From assembly GCF_019145355.1 (NCBI RefSeq), contig NZ_JAHSTY010000001.1:868001-932000 (forward strand): a stretch of DNA of 64,000 nt. Direction: 5' to 3'. The notes beneath the pieces are model-generated. The model made no database searches. It was given only the letters and a program-made list of their open reading frames with translations, and was not told where the DNA came from. The DNA comes from Pseudomonas azadiae. GTDB taxonomy: Bacteria; Pseudomonadota; Gammaproteobacteria; Pseudomonadales; Pseudomonadaceae. Positions within the stretch are counted from its first letter, which is position 1; each line of letters opens with the position of its first letter. Of the stretch, positions 51,012 through 59,536 are shown one piece after another. A program made the translations under genes and the position numbers.

Positions 51012-52103
51012 TCACAGTTGGCCCAGCACCGGCGTACTTACGCGCACATCGGCGTTCTGCCCGCGATGGCGCAGCAGATGGTCCATCAGCACGATGGCCA
51101 TCATCGCCTCGGCAATCGGCGTGGCACGGATGCCGACACACGGGTCGTGGCGGCCCTTGGTGATCACGTCCACTGGGTTGCCGTGCACATCGATCGAACG
51201 GCCCGGCGTGGTGATGCTCGACGTCGCCTTGAGCGCCAGATGCGCAACGATCGGCTGGCCGGAGGAAATACCCCCCAGGATGCCGCCGGCGTTGTTGCTG
51301 AGGAAACCTTCGGGGGTCAGCTCGTCGCGATGCTCGGTGCCGCGTTGCGACACGCAGGCGAAGCCGGCGCCGATTTCCACGCCTTTGACGGCGTTGATGC
51401 TCATCAGCGCGTGGGCCAGTTCAGCGTCGAGGCGGTCGAAGATCGGCTCGCCCAGGCCGGGCTTTACGCCTTCGGCAACCACGGTGATCCGAGCACCCAC
51501 GGAATCCTGATCGCGGCGTAACTGGTCCATGTAGGCTTCCAGCTCCGGCACTTTGTCCGGGTCGGGGCTGAAGAAGGCGTTGTCGTCCACGCTGTCCCAG
51601 GTCTTGAATGGGATCTCAATCGGGCCCAGTTGGCTCATGTAGCCGCGAACAACGATGCCCTGGGTGGCCAGGTATTTCTTGGCGATGGCACCGGCGGCCA
51701 CGCGCATGGCGGTTTCGCGGGCCGAGCTGCGACCGCCGCCGCGGTAGTCGCGTTCGCCGTATTTGTGGTGGTAGGTGTAATCGGCGTGGGCCGGGCGGAA
51801 CAGGTCCTTGATCGCCGAGTAGTCCTTGGACTTCTGGTCGGTGTTGCGGATCAGCAGGCCGATGGCGCAACCGGTGGTGCGACCTTCGAACACGCCGGAG
51901 AGGATCTCGACTTCGTCGGGCTCCTGGCGCTGGGTGGTGTGGCGGCTGGTGCCGGGCTTGCGGCGGTCCAGGTCACGCTGCAGGTCCTCCAGAGACAGCT
52001 CGAGGCCCGGCGGGCAGCCATCGACAATGGCGACCAACGCCGGGCCATGGCTTTCGCCCGCGGTGGTGACAGTGAACAGCTTGCCGAAGGTATTGCCGGA
52101 CAT
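51012..52103 (-). CDS. aroC: Chorismate synthase
   Basis: 363 residues. Converts EPSP to chorismate, the last step of the shikimate pathway, using reduced FMN; cytoplasmic homotetramer. Family signatures are [24 protein letters not shown] at the N-terminus, [25 protein letters not shown] in the middle and the late conserved block [23 protein letters not shown]. It is followed closely by the MFS and ARD-like genes. Length and motifs are standard. Confidence 0.98.
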   Translation of the reverse strand: MSGNTFGKLFTVTTAGESHGPALVAIVDGCPPGLELSLEDLQRDLDRRKPGTSRHTTQRQEPDEVEILSGVFEGRTTGCAIGLLIRNTDQKSKDYSAIKDLFRPAHADYTYHHKYGERDYRGGGRSSARETAMRVAAGAIAKKYLATQGIVVRGYMSQLGPIEIPFKTWDSVDDNAFFSPDPDKVPELEAYMDQLRRDQDSVGARITVVAEGVKPGLGEPIFDRLDAELAHALMSINAVKGVEIGAGFACVSQRGTEHRDELTPEGFLSNNAGGILGGISSGQPIVAHLALKATSSITTPGRSIDVHGNPVDVITKGRHDPCVGIRATPIAEAMMAIVLMDHLLRHRGQNADVRVSTPVLGQL

Positions 52104-52246
52104 GCAGGGCGCTCCGTGAAATCAGTTGAATCAAGTCAACTGTAATAACTTAAGGCCGCCAGTATACGCAGGCCAACCGACTAGTTCATCCTCGAAACCT
52201 TACCGGTAGACCCTGGTCCAACCGGCACCTCTCCAATGATGGCGCG

Positions 52247-53209
52247 ATGATGCTGCGAGTTCTGCTGTTTACCCTCACCCTGTTGACCGCCGTGGCCCAG
52301 GCCGCCTCCCCTGTGGTACTGCAACGTCCCATCAGCCTGGACACCGGCAGCGGCGAGCTGTTTGGTTCGCTGCTGTTGCCGCAATCGGACAAGCCCGTGC
52401 CGGTGGTGCTGATCATCGCCGGCTCCGGCCCCACCGACCGTAACGGCAACAGCGCCGACGGCGCGCGCAACGACAGTCTCAAGCGCCTGGCCTGGGTACT
52501 GGCCCGGCATAACATCGCCAGCGTGCGCTACGACAAGCGTGGCGTGGCGGCCAGCCTGGCCGCCACGCCTGACGAACGCAACCTGACCCTGGACGCCTAT
52601 GTCGCGGACGCCGTGGCCTGGGGCAAACTGCTCAAGGCCGACAAACGCATGGGCCCCTTGATCGTGCTCGGCCACAGCGAAGGTGCCCTGGTGGCGGCCC
52701 TCGCCGCGCCGCAACTGGACCCGGCGGGCGTGATTTCACTGTCCGGCAGCGCGCGCCCGGTCGACCAGGTCATTCGCCAGCAATTGGCCGATCACCTGCC
52801 CCCTGCCCTGCTGCTGCGCAGCAATCAAATCCTCGATCACCTCAAGGCAGGCCAAGTGGATGCGGATGTGCCTGGCCCGCTCGAAGGCATTTTCCGACCC
52901 AGCGTGCAGCCGTACCTGATCAGCCTGTTCCGCGCCGACCCGTCGGCCGCCTTTGCCAAGCTGCGCATGCCGGCGCTGATCATCCAGGGCACCCACGATA
53001 TTCAGGTCGGTGTGGGCGACGCCCAGCAACTGAAAAAGGCCAAGCCCGACGCACAGTTGGCGGTGATCGAAGGCATGAACCACGTGATGCGCATTGTGCC
53101 CAACGATGTAAAACAGCAATTGGCCTCTTACAACGACCCGCAATTGCCCCTCGCCGCCGAGCTGGGCAGCCGCCTGGTGCGCTTTATCGACGGCCTTCAA
53201 CCCCACTAA
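52247..53209 (+). CDS. Secreted alpha/beta hydrolase
   Basis: 320 residues. Signal peptide MMLRVLLFTLTLLTAVAQAA suggests a periplasmic location. The alpha/beta fold shows IIAGSGPTDRNGNSADGARNDSLKRLAWVL (oxyanion region), SVRYDKRGVAAS, the nucleophile elbow GHSEGA (Ser), GTHDIQVG (acid) and EGMNHVMRIV (His). The triad is complete. Similar proteins are annotated as peptidase S9-like or esterase-like; the substrate is unknown. It is divergent from aroC. Confidence 0.9.
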   Translation: MMLRVLLFTLTLLTAVAQAASPVVLQRPISLDTGSGELFGSLLLPQSDKPVPVVLIIAGSGPTDRNGNSADGARNDSLKRLAWVLARHNIASVRYDKRGVAASLAATPDERNLTLDAYVADAVAWGKLLKADKRMGPLIVLGHSEGALVAALAAPQLDPAGVISLSGSARPVDQVIRQQLADHLPPALLLRSNQILDHLKAGQVDADVPGPLEGIFRPSVQPYLISLFRADPSAAFAKLRMPALIIQGTHDIQVGVGDAQQLKKAKPDAQLAVIEGMNHVMRIVPNDVKQQLASYNDPQLPLAAELGSRLVRFIDGLQPH

Positions 53210-53308
53210 GCGGCAATTGGCCTCCAGTCCTGGGGAAAACGGCCGATAAGCCCAAAGTCGACAGTAAAAAGACTGTCGACTTGCTGGGTTTGGACAGGAT
53301 CGCGCCGC

Positions 53309-54115
53309 ATGACAACCACTGAAGCAACACCGGAATCTACCGCCGAAACCGCGGCTGAAAAAACCGAGGCCGTCGACGCGGCGGCCCTGCCGTGGGCGGA
53401 TGTTCAGGCCGAGCATTTCAAGATGCTGCGCCTGGCGCCCCTGGCCATTGACCGCGCCACAGGGGTGCGACCGTTGCGGTTCGTGCAGTTCGGCTATGCC
53501 GAGCGCCATGACAAACACCACAGCCTGCTGCGCATGGTCATTCAGTTGCCGGGACAGCGCGTGCGGCGTGAGCAGAATCACTTGGATATCTGGGTCGACC
53601 ACGACAAGCATCGCGTGCATTTCGGCCCAGGCAACAGCCTGGAAATCGAACCGGTCAACCGTGGGATCGGCCGCTTCCTGGTGGCCCAAGGGGCCGCCTG
53701 GGCGAAAAAGAAATGGTCGCACTATCGCGTCGACGGCGTTGACCTGTCCAACAAGGACGCGCTGAACGAATCCACGCGCCTGCGCCGCGATCACTTCCTG
53801 CGCATCCACGGTTTTGATGTGGCCTACGCCGATGTTCAGCATCTGAAGGGCACCGTGCAGCCGGGCAAAGTCGGCGATGTGCTGGAGAGCTGGAACACCG
53901 AGAAGGTGCAGTTCGTGGAGATTCTGGAGGCGGCGCAGATGCTGCAACAAGCCGATCACAACCTCGCGGAGCAGGAAGTGAAGCTGCGCAAGGAAGAGGA
54001 AAAGGTCACCAAGTTCAAGCGTGAAGACAGCGGGCTGCGCTTTACCATCACCTGCCTGGTGGCGTTTACGGTGTTTCAGGCGGGGTTGTTGATCTGGATT
54101 GCCACGCACCGATAG
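53309..54115 (+). CDS. Hypothetical tail-anchored protein
   Basis: 268 residues. An Ala/Thr/Glu-rich N-terminus (about 1-25) precedes a soluble domain (about 30-200: HFKMLRLAPLAIDRATGVRPLRFVQFGYAERHDKHHSLLRMVIQLPGQRVRREQNHLDIWVDHDKHRVHFG). Then come a coiled-coil-like charged helix (about 205-240, LQQADHNLAEQEVKLRKEEEKVTKFKRE) and one C-terminal membrane helix (LRFTITCLVAFTVFQAGLLIWIA). It is likely an inner-membrane protein with its bulk in the cytoplasm. I do not recognise the family. An AGGAT precedes ATG 53309. It is conserved in position next to the hydrolase and prmB in related genomes, from memory. Confidence 0.85.
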   Translation: MTTTEATPESTAETAAEKTEAVDAAALPWADVQAEHFKMLRLAPLAIDRATGVRPLRFVQFGYAERHDKHHSLLRMVIQLPGQRVRREQNHLDIWVDHDKHRVHFGPGNSLEIEPVNRGIGRFLVAQGAAWAKKKWSHYRVDGVDLSNKDALNESTRLRRDHFLRIHGFDVAYADVQHLKGTVQPGKVGDVLESWNTEKVQFVEILEAAQMLQQADHNLAEQEVKLRKEEEKVTKFKREDSGLRFTITCLVAFTVFQAGLLIWIATHR

Positions 54116-54136
54116 CCCGTTGAAATGCGATCAACC

Positions 54137-54190
54137 TGTGGGAGCTGGCTTGTCGGGTCGCCGCATCGCTGCGATAGCGGTGGGTCAGCT
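54137..54190. repeat. Single REP element with hairpin
   Basis: Starts TGTGGGAGCTGGCTTGTCGG and contains the hairpin CCGC-ATCGC-T-GCGAT-AGCGG. It is not paired into a REPIN, but a second repeat follows at 54201, so this gap is a small repeat cluster. Confidence 0.85.
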
Positions 54191-54200
54191 TCGGTTTCCT

Positions 54201-54335
54201 CTGTGGCGAGCGGGCTTGCCCCGCGTTGGGCTGCGAAGCAGCCCTAAAATCAGGCTCTGCGGAACGTCTGATACACCGCATTCTGCTGACTGGGTCTGCT
54301 GCGCAGCCCAACGCGGGCAAGCCCGCTCGCCACAG
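54201..54335. repeat. REPIN, near-perfect 40-bp arms
   Basis: Left arm begins CTGTGGCGAGCGGGCTTGCC (54201) and the inverted right arm ends at 54335. The arms differ by one base in a C-run (CCCC against CCC) and by one substitution near the inner end. This is a diverged relative of the 26514 type (GGCGAG instead of AGTGAG). Confidence 0.93.
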
Positions 54336-54357
54336 AGAGATTTGTCAGCCGTTGAAA

Positions 54358-54395
54358 TTGTGTAGATATCTTTGGCTATCGCAAGCCAGCTCCCA
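54358..54395. repeat. Single REP element
   Basis: Ends in GCAAGCCAGCTCCCA and has the same flank (TGTGTAGATA...GGCTATCGCA) as the element at 25150-25192. Third repeat in the 300-base gap between the tail-anchored protein gene and prmB. Confidence 0.8.
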
Positions 54396-54415
54396 AACTG
54401 ACCGCGTTCCTGCCG

Positions 54416-55324
54416 TCAGACCCTGGCGGCAAACACCGCCTGATGCTGGCGGCACTGCTCGGCCGTCAACATGAACACCCCATGCCCGCCACGCTGGAAC
54501 TCCAGCCAGGCGAAGTCGACTTCCGGGTACAGCGCCTCGACGTGCACCTGGCTGTTGCCCACTTCAACCATCAGTAAGCCCTTCTCGGTCAGATGGTCCG
54601 CCGCCTCGGCCAGCATGCGCCGCACCAGGTTCAAGCCATCGTCGCCGCAGGCCAGGCCCAGCTCAGGCTCGTGCTGGTATTCGTCGGGCATATCGGCGAA
54701 GTCCTCGGCATCCACATACGGCGGGTTGGACACGATCAGGTCAAAGCGCTGGCCCGGCAAGCCGTCGAAGCCGTCGCCCTGCACGGTGTAGACGCGCTGG
54801 TCGACGCCGTGGCGTTCGATGTTCTGGTTGGCCACCTCCAGGGCTTCGAAGGACAAGTCGCCCAGCACTACTTCGGCGTCCTGGAACTCGTAGGCGCAGG
54901 CGATGCCAATGCAGCCGGAGCCGGTGCACAGGTCGAGGATGCGTGCCGGCGGCTTCGCCAGCCAGGGTGCGAAGCGGTTTTCGATCAGCTCGCCGATCGG
55001 CGAGCGCGGGATCAGCACGCGTTCATCGACGATAAACGACAGGCCGCAAAACCAAGCCTCACCAATCAGGTAAGGGGTCGGCACGCGTTCGTGAATGCGG
55101 CGATGCAGCAACCGTTGCAGGTGGGCAACTTCCTCTTCTTCCAGGTTGCAGTCGAGGTAGCTGTCGGCAATTTCCCAAGGCAAGTGCAACGCGCCGAGCA
55201 CCAGTTGCCGTGCGTCGTCCCAGGCGTTGTCGGTGCCATGGCCAAAAAACAGGTCTTCCCCATGGAAACGGCTGACAGCCCAACGGATATGATCGCGCAA
55301 GGTGCGCAGGCGGGAAGTGGTCAC
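54416..55324 (-). CDS. prmB: 50S ribosomal protein L3 glutamine methyltransferase PrmB
   Basis: 302 residues. SAM-dependent N5-methylation of a glutamine in ribosomal protein L3; cytoplasmic. The N-terminal helical domain ends in [37 protein letters not shown]. The methyltransferase domain has [19 protein letters not shown] (SAM site) and the catalytic [12 protein letters not shown] (NPPY). The pattern fits PrmB rather than HemK/PrmC. The start is GTG at 55324, with AGGAG eight bases upstream. Confidence 0.95.
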   Translation of the reverse strand: MTTSRLRTLRDHIRWAVSRFHGEDLFFGHGTDNAWDDARQLVLGALHLPWEIADSYLDCNLEEEEVAHLQRLLHRRIHERVPTPYLIGEAWFCGLSFIVDERVLIPRSPIGELIENRFAPWLAKPPARILDLCTGSGCIGIACAYEFQDAEVVLGDLSFEALEVANQNIERHGVDQRVYTVQGDGFDGLPGQRFDLIVSNPPYVDAEDFADMPDEYQHEPELGLACGDDGLNLVRRMLAEAADHLTEKGLLMVEVGNSQVHVEALYPEVDFAWLEFQRGGHGVFMLTAEQCRQHQAVFAARV

Positions 55325-55563
55325 GGGGCAAGCTCCTGGAAAAAACGACTGGCGATTCTAACAGCCTTCACCTGTACCGACGATGTCCGAAAAAGCCTCT
55401 GCCACCCGTCGGATTTCATCTGAATTAGCGTCATTGTGTTAAACAGGCGCACCTCTTGACAGGGCTGCACGCCAGCAACGGCGTACCTTACGATGGTAGC
55501 GATTCACAGAACCGCTCAGCCAGTGGACAATGTCGCAAAAGCCCCCCTCACAGGAGCCCCAGA

Positions 55564-56154
55564 ATGTCCGTTCCAAAGACGATGTTTCAACTCAGCGGTC
55601 GTGGTTACGCAGCAGCGAACCTCAGCCATGCGACCCTCGTGATCATCGACGCCCAGAAGGAATACCTCAGCGGCCCGCTCGCCCTGTCCGGCATGGACGC
55701 GGCGGTCAACAACATCAAGCAGCTTGTATCATCGGCGCGCAACGCCGGGCGCCCGATTGTGCACGTGCGCCACCTGGGCACGGTGGGCGGCCTGTTTGAC
55801 CCCCAGGGCGAGCGCGGCGAGTTCATCCCGGGGCTCGAACCTGAAGGTGACGAAACCATCATCGGCAAGCTGTTGCCCAGTGCCTTTCACGGCACCGGCC
55901 TGGAAAAGCATCTGCAGGATCTTGGTTCCCTGGACCTGATCGTCTGCGGTTTCATGAGCCATTCCAGTGTCAGCACAACAGTGCGCGCCGCCAAAAACCT
56001 GGGCTTTCGCTGCACCCTGGTCGAAGATGCCTGCGCCACCCGTGACCTGCCTTACAAAGGCGGCGTCCTCAGCGCCGAACATGTACAGCAGACCGAAATG
56101 GCGATCATGGCCGACAACTTCGCCACCCTTGCGCTGACCAAAGACCTGATCTGA
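55564..56154 (+). CDS. Isochorismatase-fold hydrolase with Ser in place of the nucleophile Cys
   Basis: 196 residues from ATG 55564, with AGGAG nine bases before it. The Rossmann-like cysteine-hydrolase fold is clear: LVIIDAQKEYLSGPLAL (catalytic Asp), IIGKLLPSAFHGTGL (catalytic Lys) and LIVCGFMSHSSVSTTVRAAKNLGFRCTLVEDACATRDL. In family members with the GxxTxxCVxxT motif the nucleophile is Cys; the aligned residue here is Ser135. True isochorismatases work without this Cys, so an Asp-based hydrolysis is possible. The natural substrate is unknown. It stands between prmB (divergent) and the small membrane protein gene. Confidence 0.85.
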   Translation: MSVPKTMFQLSGRGYAAANLSHATLVIIDAQKEYLSGPLALSGMDAAVNNIKQLVSSARNAGRPIVHVRHLGTVGGLFDPQGERGEFIPGLEPEGDETIIGKLLPSAFHGTGLEKHLQDLGSLDLIVCGFMSHSSVSTTVRAAKNLGFRCTLVEDACATRDLPYKGGVLSAEHVQQTEMAIMADNFATLALTKDLI

Positions 56155-56300
56155 TTTAAACAAGCGCCGACGAGCGACGCGGCAATGTTTATTGCCCCGC
56201 TCATCCGCAAAGCCCTTTCATTTGGCGCATTTACCCCTCGCCCCGGAACAACCTGTGTATTGTCCGGTCGAAGGGCCGATACCCTGGAGGAAAGGTCGGA

Positions 56301-56621
56301 ATGAAGATATCCGATGGTTTTGATGCTCGTCGCTTGCGCCCCAAGGGCCCGAGCAACTGGCGTCTGCGCCTGGTGGCCGGCATTGCCGCGCTGCTGGCGA
56401 TGGTAGGTTTGCTGTTGGCCGGCGCTGGTGGCGCCGGCCTGTTTGGTCATTCGCCGGCGCTTGGCGAGCTGAATGCCAGCCCTGGCGGCTCGGCGATTCT
56501 GTTGGCGATCGGCTTGCTGATGCTGTGGCTGGGCGTGTGGTTATGGCGGCGCAGCCGTCGGAAAATGCGCCAGCCGTTGTCGCTCAACATCGCTTCGCAC
56601 CTGATGAAAAAGCACGACTGA
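56301..56621 (+). CDS. Small membrane protein, function unknown
   Basis: 106 residues with two membrane helices (LRLVAGIAALLAMVGLLLAGAGGAG and GSAILLAIGLLMLWLGVWLW), a basic stretch RRSRRKMRQ, and a cytoplasmic tail. GGAGGAAAGG precedes ATG 56301, a strong ribosome site. I do not recognise a named family. It is co-directional with the hydrolase before and smr after it. Confidence 0.82.
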   Translation: MKISDGFDARRLRPKGPSNWRLRLVAGIAALLAMVGLLLAGAGGAGLFGHSPALGELNASPGGSAILLAIGLLMLWLGVWLWRRSRRKMRQPLSLNIASHLMKKHD

Positions 56622-56696
56622 TGGCGCTTGGATAGCGTTTCCTGCGCCCTGGCCGCCGCGATTTAGGTAAACTGCCCGCCCTTCGCGGAGGCCACC

Positions 56697-57254
56697 ATGC
56701 AAGACGACGATTTTTCCCTGTTCAAGAACGAGCTGCGCGGCGTCAAGCCGATCAAGCATGACCGTGCCGACACCGGCAAACCCAAGGCCGACCGGGCGCA
56801 GATCGCCAAGCTGCGCCAGGCCGCGACCGTGCGCACCGACGCCACCACCGTGGACGGCCTGTCGGACCAATTCGTGATCGACGTCGGCCCCGAAGACGAG
56901 CTGATGTGGGCCCGCGATGGCGTGCAGGAAAGCCAGATGCGCAAGCTCAAGGCCGGCCAGATCCCGTTCGAGGGCAGTCTTGATTTGCACGGCATGAACG
57001 TGGAGAAAGCCCGGGAAACCCTGTGGGCCTTCCTTGCCGAAGCGACCAAATTCGAAATCCGCTGCGTGCGCGTCACCCACGGCAAGGCCGTGCGGCTGGA
57101 CGGCAAGCGCCCGATGATCAAGAGTCACGTCAACACCTGGCTGCGCCAACACGCCCAGGTGCTCGGCTTTACCTCGTGCCAGGCCCGCCACGGCGGCGCG
57201 GGCGCGGTGTATGTGATGCTCAAGCGCACCATGATGGAAGGGCGCGACGAGTGA
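56697..57254 (+). CDS. Smr-domain protein
   Basis: 185 residues. A charged N-terminal extension precedes a C-terminal Smr domain (about 95-180) with SLDLHGMNVEKARETLWAFL (DLHG motif) and VRVTHGKAVRLDGKRPMIKSHVNTWLRQHAQVLGFTSCQARHGGAGAVYVMLKR. Stand-alone Smr domains of proteobacteria (YdaL/SmrA-SmrB type) are RNA or DNA endonucleases; SmrB cleaves mRNA at collided ribosomes. Which role applies here is not certain. GGAG is six bases before ATG 56697. Confidence 0.9.
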   Translation: MQDDDFSLFKNELRGVKPIKHDRADTGKPKADRAQIAKLRQAATVRTDATTVDGLSDQFVIDVGPEDELMWARDGVQESQMRKLKAGQIPFEGSLDLHGMNVEKARETLWAFLAEATKFEIRCVRVTHGKAVRLDGKRPMIKSHVNTWLRQHAQVLGFTSCQARHGGAGAVYVMLKRTMMEGRDE

Positions 57255-57261
57255 ACATGAA

Positions 57262-57287
57262 AAAGCCCAGCACTCAGGCTGGGCTTT
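57262..57287. terminator. Terminator between smr and the zeta-kinase cassette
   Basis: AAAGCCCAGC-ACTCAG-GCTGGGCTTT forms a 10-bp stem. Read leftward it ends in TTTTT, so it suits the leftward cassette that ends at 57307. Rightward it has only three T. Confidence 0.8.
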
Positions 57288-57306
57288 GGCTCAATGAGCT
57301 GGATGT

Positions 57307-57495
57307 CTAGTTGCTATTAACCTTTTGAGACTTCTTTTCTTCGGCTAAAGAGATCACAGCTTTTTGCATCGTTATCGCAGTATTGGCTGCGCTTCGATAC
57401 ACCGCACGCTTTTCTTCTACCGAACAGTTGCGGAAAAAGTCCGACATGGTCGTTGATTGATATTTTTCTACCGATTCCGTGATTCCGCCTTTCAT
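57307..57495 (-). CDS. Small partner of the zeta-like kinase (candidate antitoxin)
   Basis: 62 residues, MKGGITESVEKYQSTTMSDF onward. Predicted mostly helical and strongly charged, with no membrane segment (SVEEKRAVYRSAANTAITMQKAVISLAEEKKSQKVNSN). Its ATG overlaps the kinase stop as ATGA (57495-57492), so it is translated by coupling from the same mRNA. No family is recognised. Classical zeta systems encode the epsilon antitoxin before the toxin; here the small gene comes second, so an antitoxin role is plausible but only inferred. AT content is higher than in smr or folE. Confidence 0.75.
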   Translation of the reverse strand: MKGGITESVEKYQSTTMSDFFRNCSVEEKRAVYRSAANTAITMQKAVISLAEEKKSQKVNSN

Positions 57496-58223
57496 AAGGC
57501 TGCTCCGGTCAAGATTTGCTCAAGTTGATCTGGATGGTAGGGCTGCCTGACAAACTCGTCAACGTCGTCAGCCGAAAGGTCGATACCGACCTCTGCATCA
57601 CCACCGTCCGTGTCCTTGATGAGCACGTCGACCTGAAGGCGATCCTGAAACTCGCGCTTTAGCTGACAAACCGTCGCCTTTGATGCGTAAAACTGACGAA
57701 CAAACTCCTTGCAGGGAATGTTCCTTCCTTCGATAGCTTCACGTGCCAACACAAACTCCCAGGCTAACGTCGGTTTCTGATAAACATAGATCACTTGAAC
57801 CGATCGGTTTTTCTTATCGAGAGCACGCTGAACATTTTTTCGGGCAACATCAAGATTCGCAAGTGTTCCATCCAAAAGGAACGACTGGCGCTGTTGATAA
57901 ACAAGGTCGACGGTCCGTTCCACGATGGCTGTTACACCACGCTGGAAAAGACTTGAGTTCCCACCTGTGTACTCAGGGAAATATTCTCTAAAGTCGTCAG
58001 GATCGATACGAAGAGCAGTCGATCCATGGGCCTCCATCAAACGGATGAAAGACTTCGAAACTTCTGTTTTGCCTGCGCCAGGGGAACCGGCCATAAAGAC
58101 TGACACTGGATACTCTTCACCCGGATATCGACTCAGGCAGGCCAATTCCCTGGCTATTTGTGTACGATTTGCCTTGGCAAAGAGTACGGCACGTTCAGAA
58201 ATGCTTCGCTCCAGCGGTGTCAT
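57492..58223 (-). CDS. Zeta-toxin-family kinase
   Basis: 243 residues from ATG 58223, with GAGGGGG eight bases before it; the open frame upstream lies in the promoter region. The P-loop FMAGSPGAGKTE has Lys52. LRIDPDDFREYFPEY (about 71-84) matches the catalytic Asp region of zeta/PezT toxins, and SFLLDGTLANLDVARKNVQRAL follows as the Walker B-like strand. Zeta toxins phosphorylate UDP-N-acetylglucosamine and block wall synthesis, but some relatives act on other nucleotides. An N-terminal helical stretch of about 40 residues precedes the P-loop. The gene is inserted between smr and folE with its own terminator and palindromic upstream region. The substrate is unknown. Confidence 0.87.
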   Translation of the reverse strand: MTPLERSISERAVLFAKANRTQIARELACLSRYPGEEYPVSVFMAGSPGAGKTEVSKSFIRLMEAHGSTALRIDPDDFREYFPEYTGGNSSLFQRGVTAIVERTVDLVYQQRQSFLLDGTLANLDVARKNVQRALDKKNRSVQVIYVYQKPTLAWEFVLAREAIEGRNIPCKEFVRQFYASKATVCQLKREFQDRLQVDVLIKDTDGGDAEVGIDLSADDVDEFVRQPYHPDQLEQILTGAAL

Positions 58224-58282
58224 CAGGTCCCCCTCAAAGATGGCTGACTCTAACACCGGGATCGCCAAGGAATACAACTGTC

Positions 58283-58379
58283 GGCGCACCTAAGCTACTA
58301 TGTGCGCCATCAATCAGCACCCTATGCGTTACACCCGCTGAAAACTGCGCTTCACATTGGTACAGGCATACACCGTACC
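58283..58379. promoter_or_regulatory. Palindromes between the zeta-kinase cassette and folE
   Basis: GGCGCAC (58283-58289) and GTGCGCC (58302-58308) form a perfect 7-bp inverted repeat with a 12-base spacer. GGTAC (58359-58363) and GTACC (58375-58379) form a second pair with an 11-base spacer. The first is about 60 bases before the kinase start and is a candidate operator. The second is closer to folE. The regulators are unknown. Confidence 0.5.
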
Positions 58380-58407
58380 GTTCTGAAACCCATACGGAAA
58401 CAGCCCT

Positions 58408-58953
58408 GTGACATTGGAACAAAACTACACCGCGATACTCGGCCAGCTCGGCGAGGACGTTTCCCGCGAGGGCCTGCTCGACACGCCAAAACGTGCCGCC
58501 AAGGCGATGCAGTACCTTTGCCGCGGCTATGAGCAGACACTGGAAGAAGTCACCAATGGTGCCTTGTTCAGCTCTGACAACAGCGAAATGGTGCTGGTCA
58601 AGGACATCGAGTTGTACTCGTTGTGCGAACACCATTTGCTGCCGTTTATCGGCAAGGCCCACGTGGCGTATATCCCGAGCGGCAAAGTGCTGGGCCTGTC
58701 GAAGGTCGCGCGGATCGTCGACATGTATGCGCGTCGCCTGCAGATCCAGGAAAATCTCAGCCGCCAGATCGCCGATGCGGTGCTGCAGGTGACCGGTGCC
58801 CTGGGCGTGGCCGTGGTGATCGAGGCCAAGCACATGTGCATGATGATGCGCGGGGTCGAGAAGCAGAATTCGTCGATGATCACGTCGGTGATGCTCGGTG
58901 AGTTCCGCGAAAACGCGGCCACCCGCAGCGAGTTTCTCAGCCTGATCAAGTAA
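58408..58953 (+). CDS. folE: GTP cyclohydrolase I
   Basis: 181 residues. Converts GTP to 7,8-dihydroneopterin triphosphate, the first step of folate (tetrahydropterin) synthesis; cytoplasmic decamer. Motifs are [49 protein letters not shown], with zinc ligands Cys and His in CEHH, and [23 protein letters not shown], with the third ligand Cys. The start is GTG at 58408 ([11 protein letters not shown]). The upstream CGGA is a modest ribosome site. Pseudomonads carry more than one folE gene; this one keeps the zinc-type ligands. Confidence 0.96.
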   Translation: MTLEQNYTAILGQLGEDVSREGLLDTPKRAAKAMQYLCRGYEQTLEEVTNGALFSSDNSEMVLVKDIELYSLCEHHLLPFIGKAHVAYIPSGKVLGLSKVARIVDMYARRLQIQENLSRQIADAVLQVTGALGVAVVIEAKHMCMMMRGVEKQNSSMITSVMLGEFRENAATRSEFLSLIK

Positions 58954-58970
58954 CGGGCTGCGCAGGAAAG

Positions 58971-58997
58971 AACCGGCGTTCATCGCCGGTTTTTTTT
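58971..58997 (+). terminator. Intrinsic terminator of folE
   Basis: AACCGGCG-TTCAT-CGCCGGTT followed by eight T (58990-58997). Confidence 0.95.
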
Positions 58998-59056
58998 CGC
59001 CTGGCAAAAATCAGGTAAGCTGCGGCCCCTTCTGTCATGGGCAAGAGGTTTCAGCC

Positions 59057-59428
59057 ATGTTCGTCAAAGCACTTCGAGTGGGTCTCGGCCAACTCATCAT
59101 CGCGGGCGACTACCTTACCCGCCCACGCAAAAAACAACGCAGCGCCGAGCAACAGGCGCAGGTGAACGCAGCGGCCAAGGAATTGACCCTGTATCAGTTC
59201 CACGCGTGCCCGTTCTGCGTGAAGACCCGCCGCACCCTGCACCGCCTGAATGTGCCGGTGGCGTTGAAGGACGCGAAGAACAACCCACAGGACCGCCAGA
59301 CCCTGCTGGAGCAAGGCGGCAAGATCAAGGTGCCGTGCCTGCGGATCGAAGAAAATGGCCAGACCACCTGGATGTATGACTCCAAGGCGATCATCGAGTA
59401 CCTGGACCAGCGGTTTGCCGCGGTCTGA
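59057..59428 (+). CDS. Glutaredoxin-like protein with N-terminal extension
   Basis: 123 residues. A thioredoxin-fold glutaredoxin/GST-N domain fills about residues 42-120: LTLYQFHACPFCVKTRRTLHRLN, with the redox motif CPFC, then GKIKVPCLRIEENG (cis-Pro) and MYDSKAIIEYLDQRF. The first about 40 residues contain one weakly hydrophobic helix (KALRVGLGQLIIAGDYL) and then a basic stretch (RPRKKQRSAEQQ), perhaps a membrane-peripheral anchor. The protein carries out glutathione-dependent disulfide exchange; the partner is unknown. It stands alone between folE and a REPIN. Confidence 0.9.
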   Translation: MFVKALRVGLGQLIIAGDYLTRPRKKQRSAEQQAQVNAAAKELTLYQFHACPFCVKTRRTLHRLNVPVALKDAKNNPQDRQTLLEQGGKIKVPCLRIEENGQTTWMYDSKAIIEYLDQRFAAV

Positions 59429-59443
59429 CAGACACTGCAAACC

Positions 59444-59534
59444 CCTGTGGGAGCTGGCTTGCCTGCGATGGCATCACCTCGGCACACCTGAGCTACCGCG
59501 TCGTCTGCATCGCAGGCAAGCCAGCTCCCACAGG
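59444..59534. repeat. REPIN, GGGAGCTGGCTTGCCTGCGA type
   Basis: Perfect 27-base inverted arms (59444-59470 and 59508-59534), starting CCTGTGGGAGCTGGCTTGCC, with a 37-base spacer. It lies 2 bases before the stop of the AtuA-associated small gene. Confidence 0.95.
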
Positions 59535-59536
59535 AT

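Noticed and set aside
55456..55490. Sigma-70 promoter starting with TTGACA (55456-55461) for the isochorismatase-like gene
   Set aside because: No acceptable -10 hexamer lies 16-18 bases downstream; the nearest TACCTT is 22 bases away.
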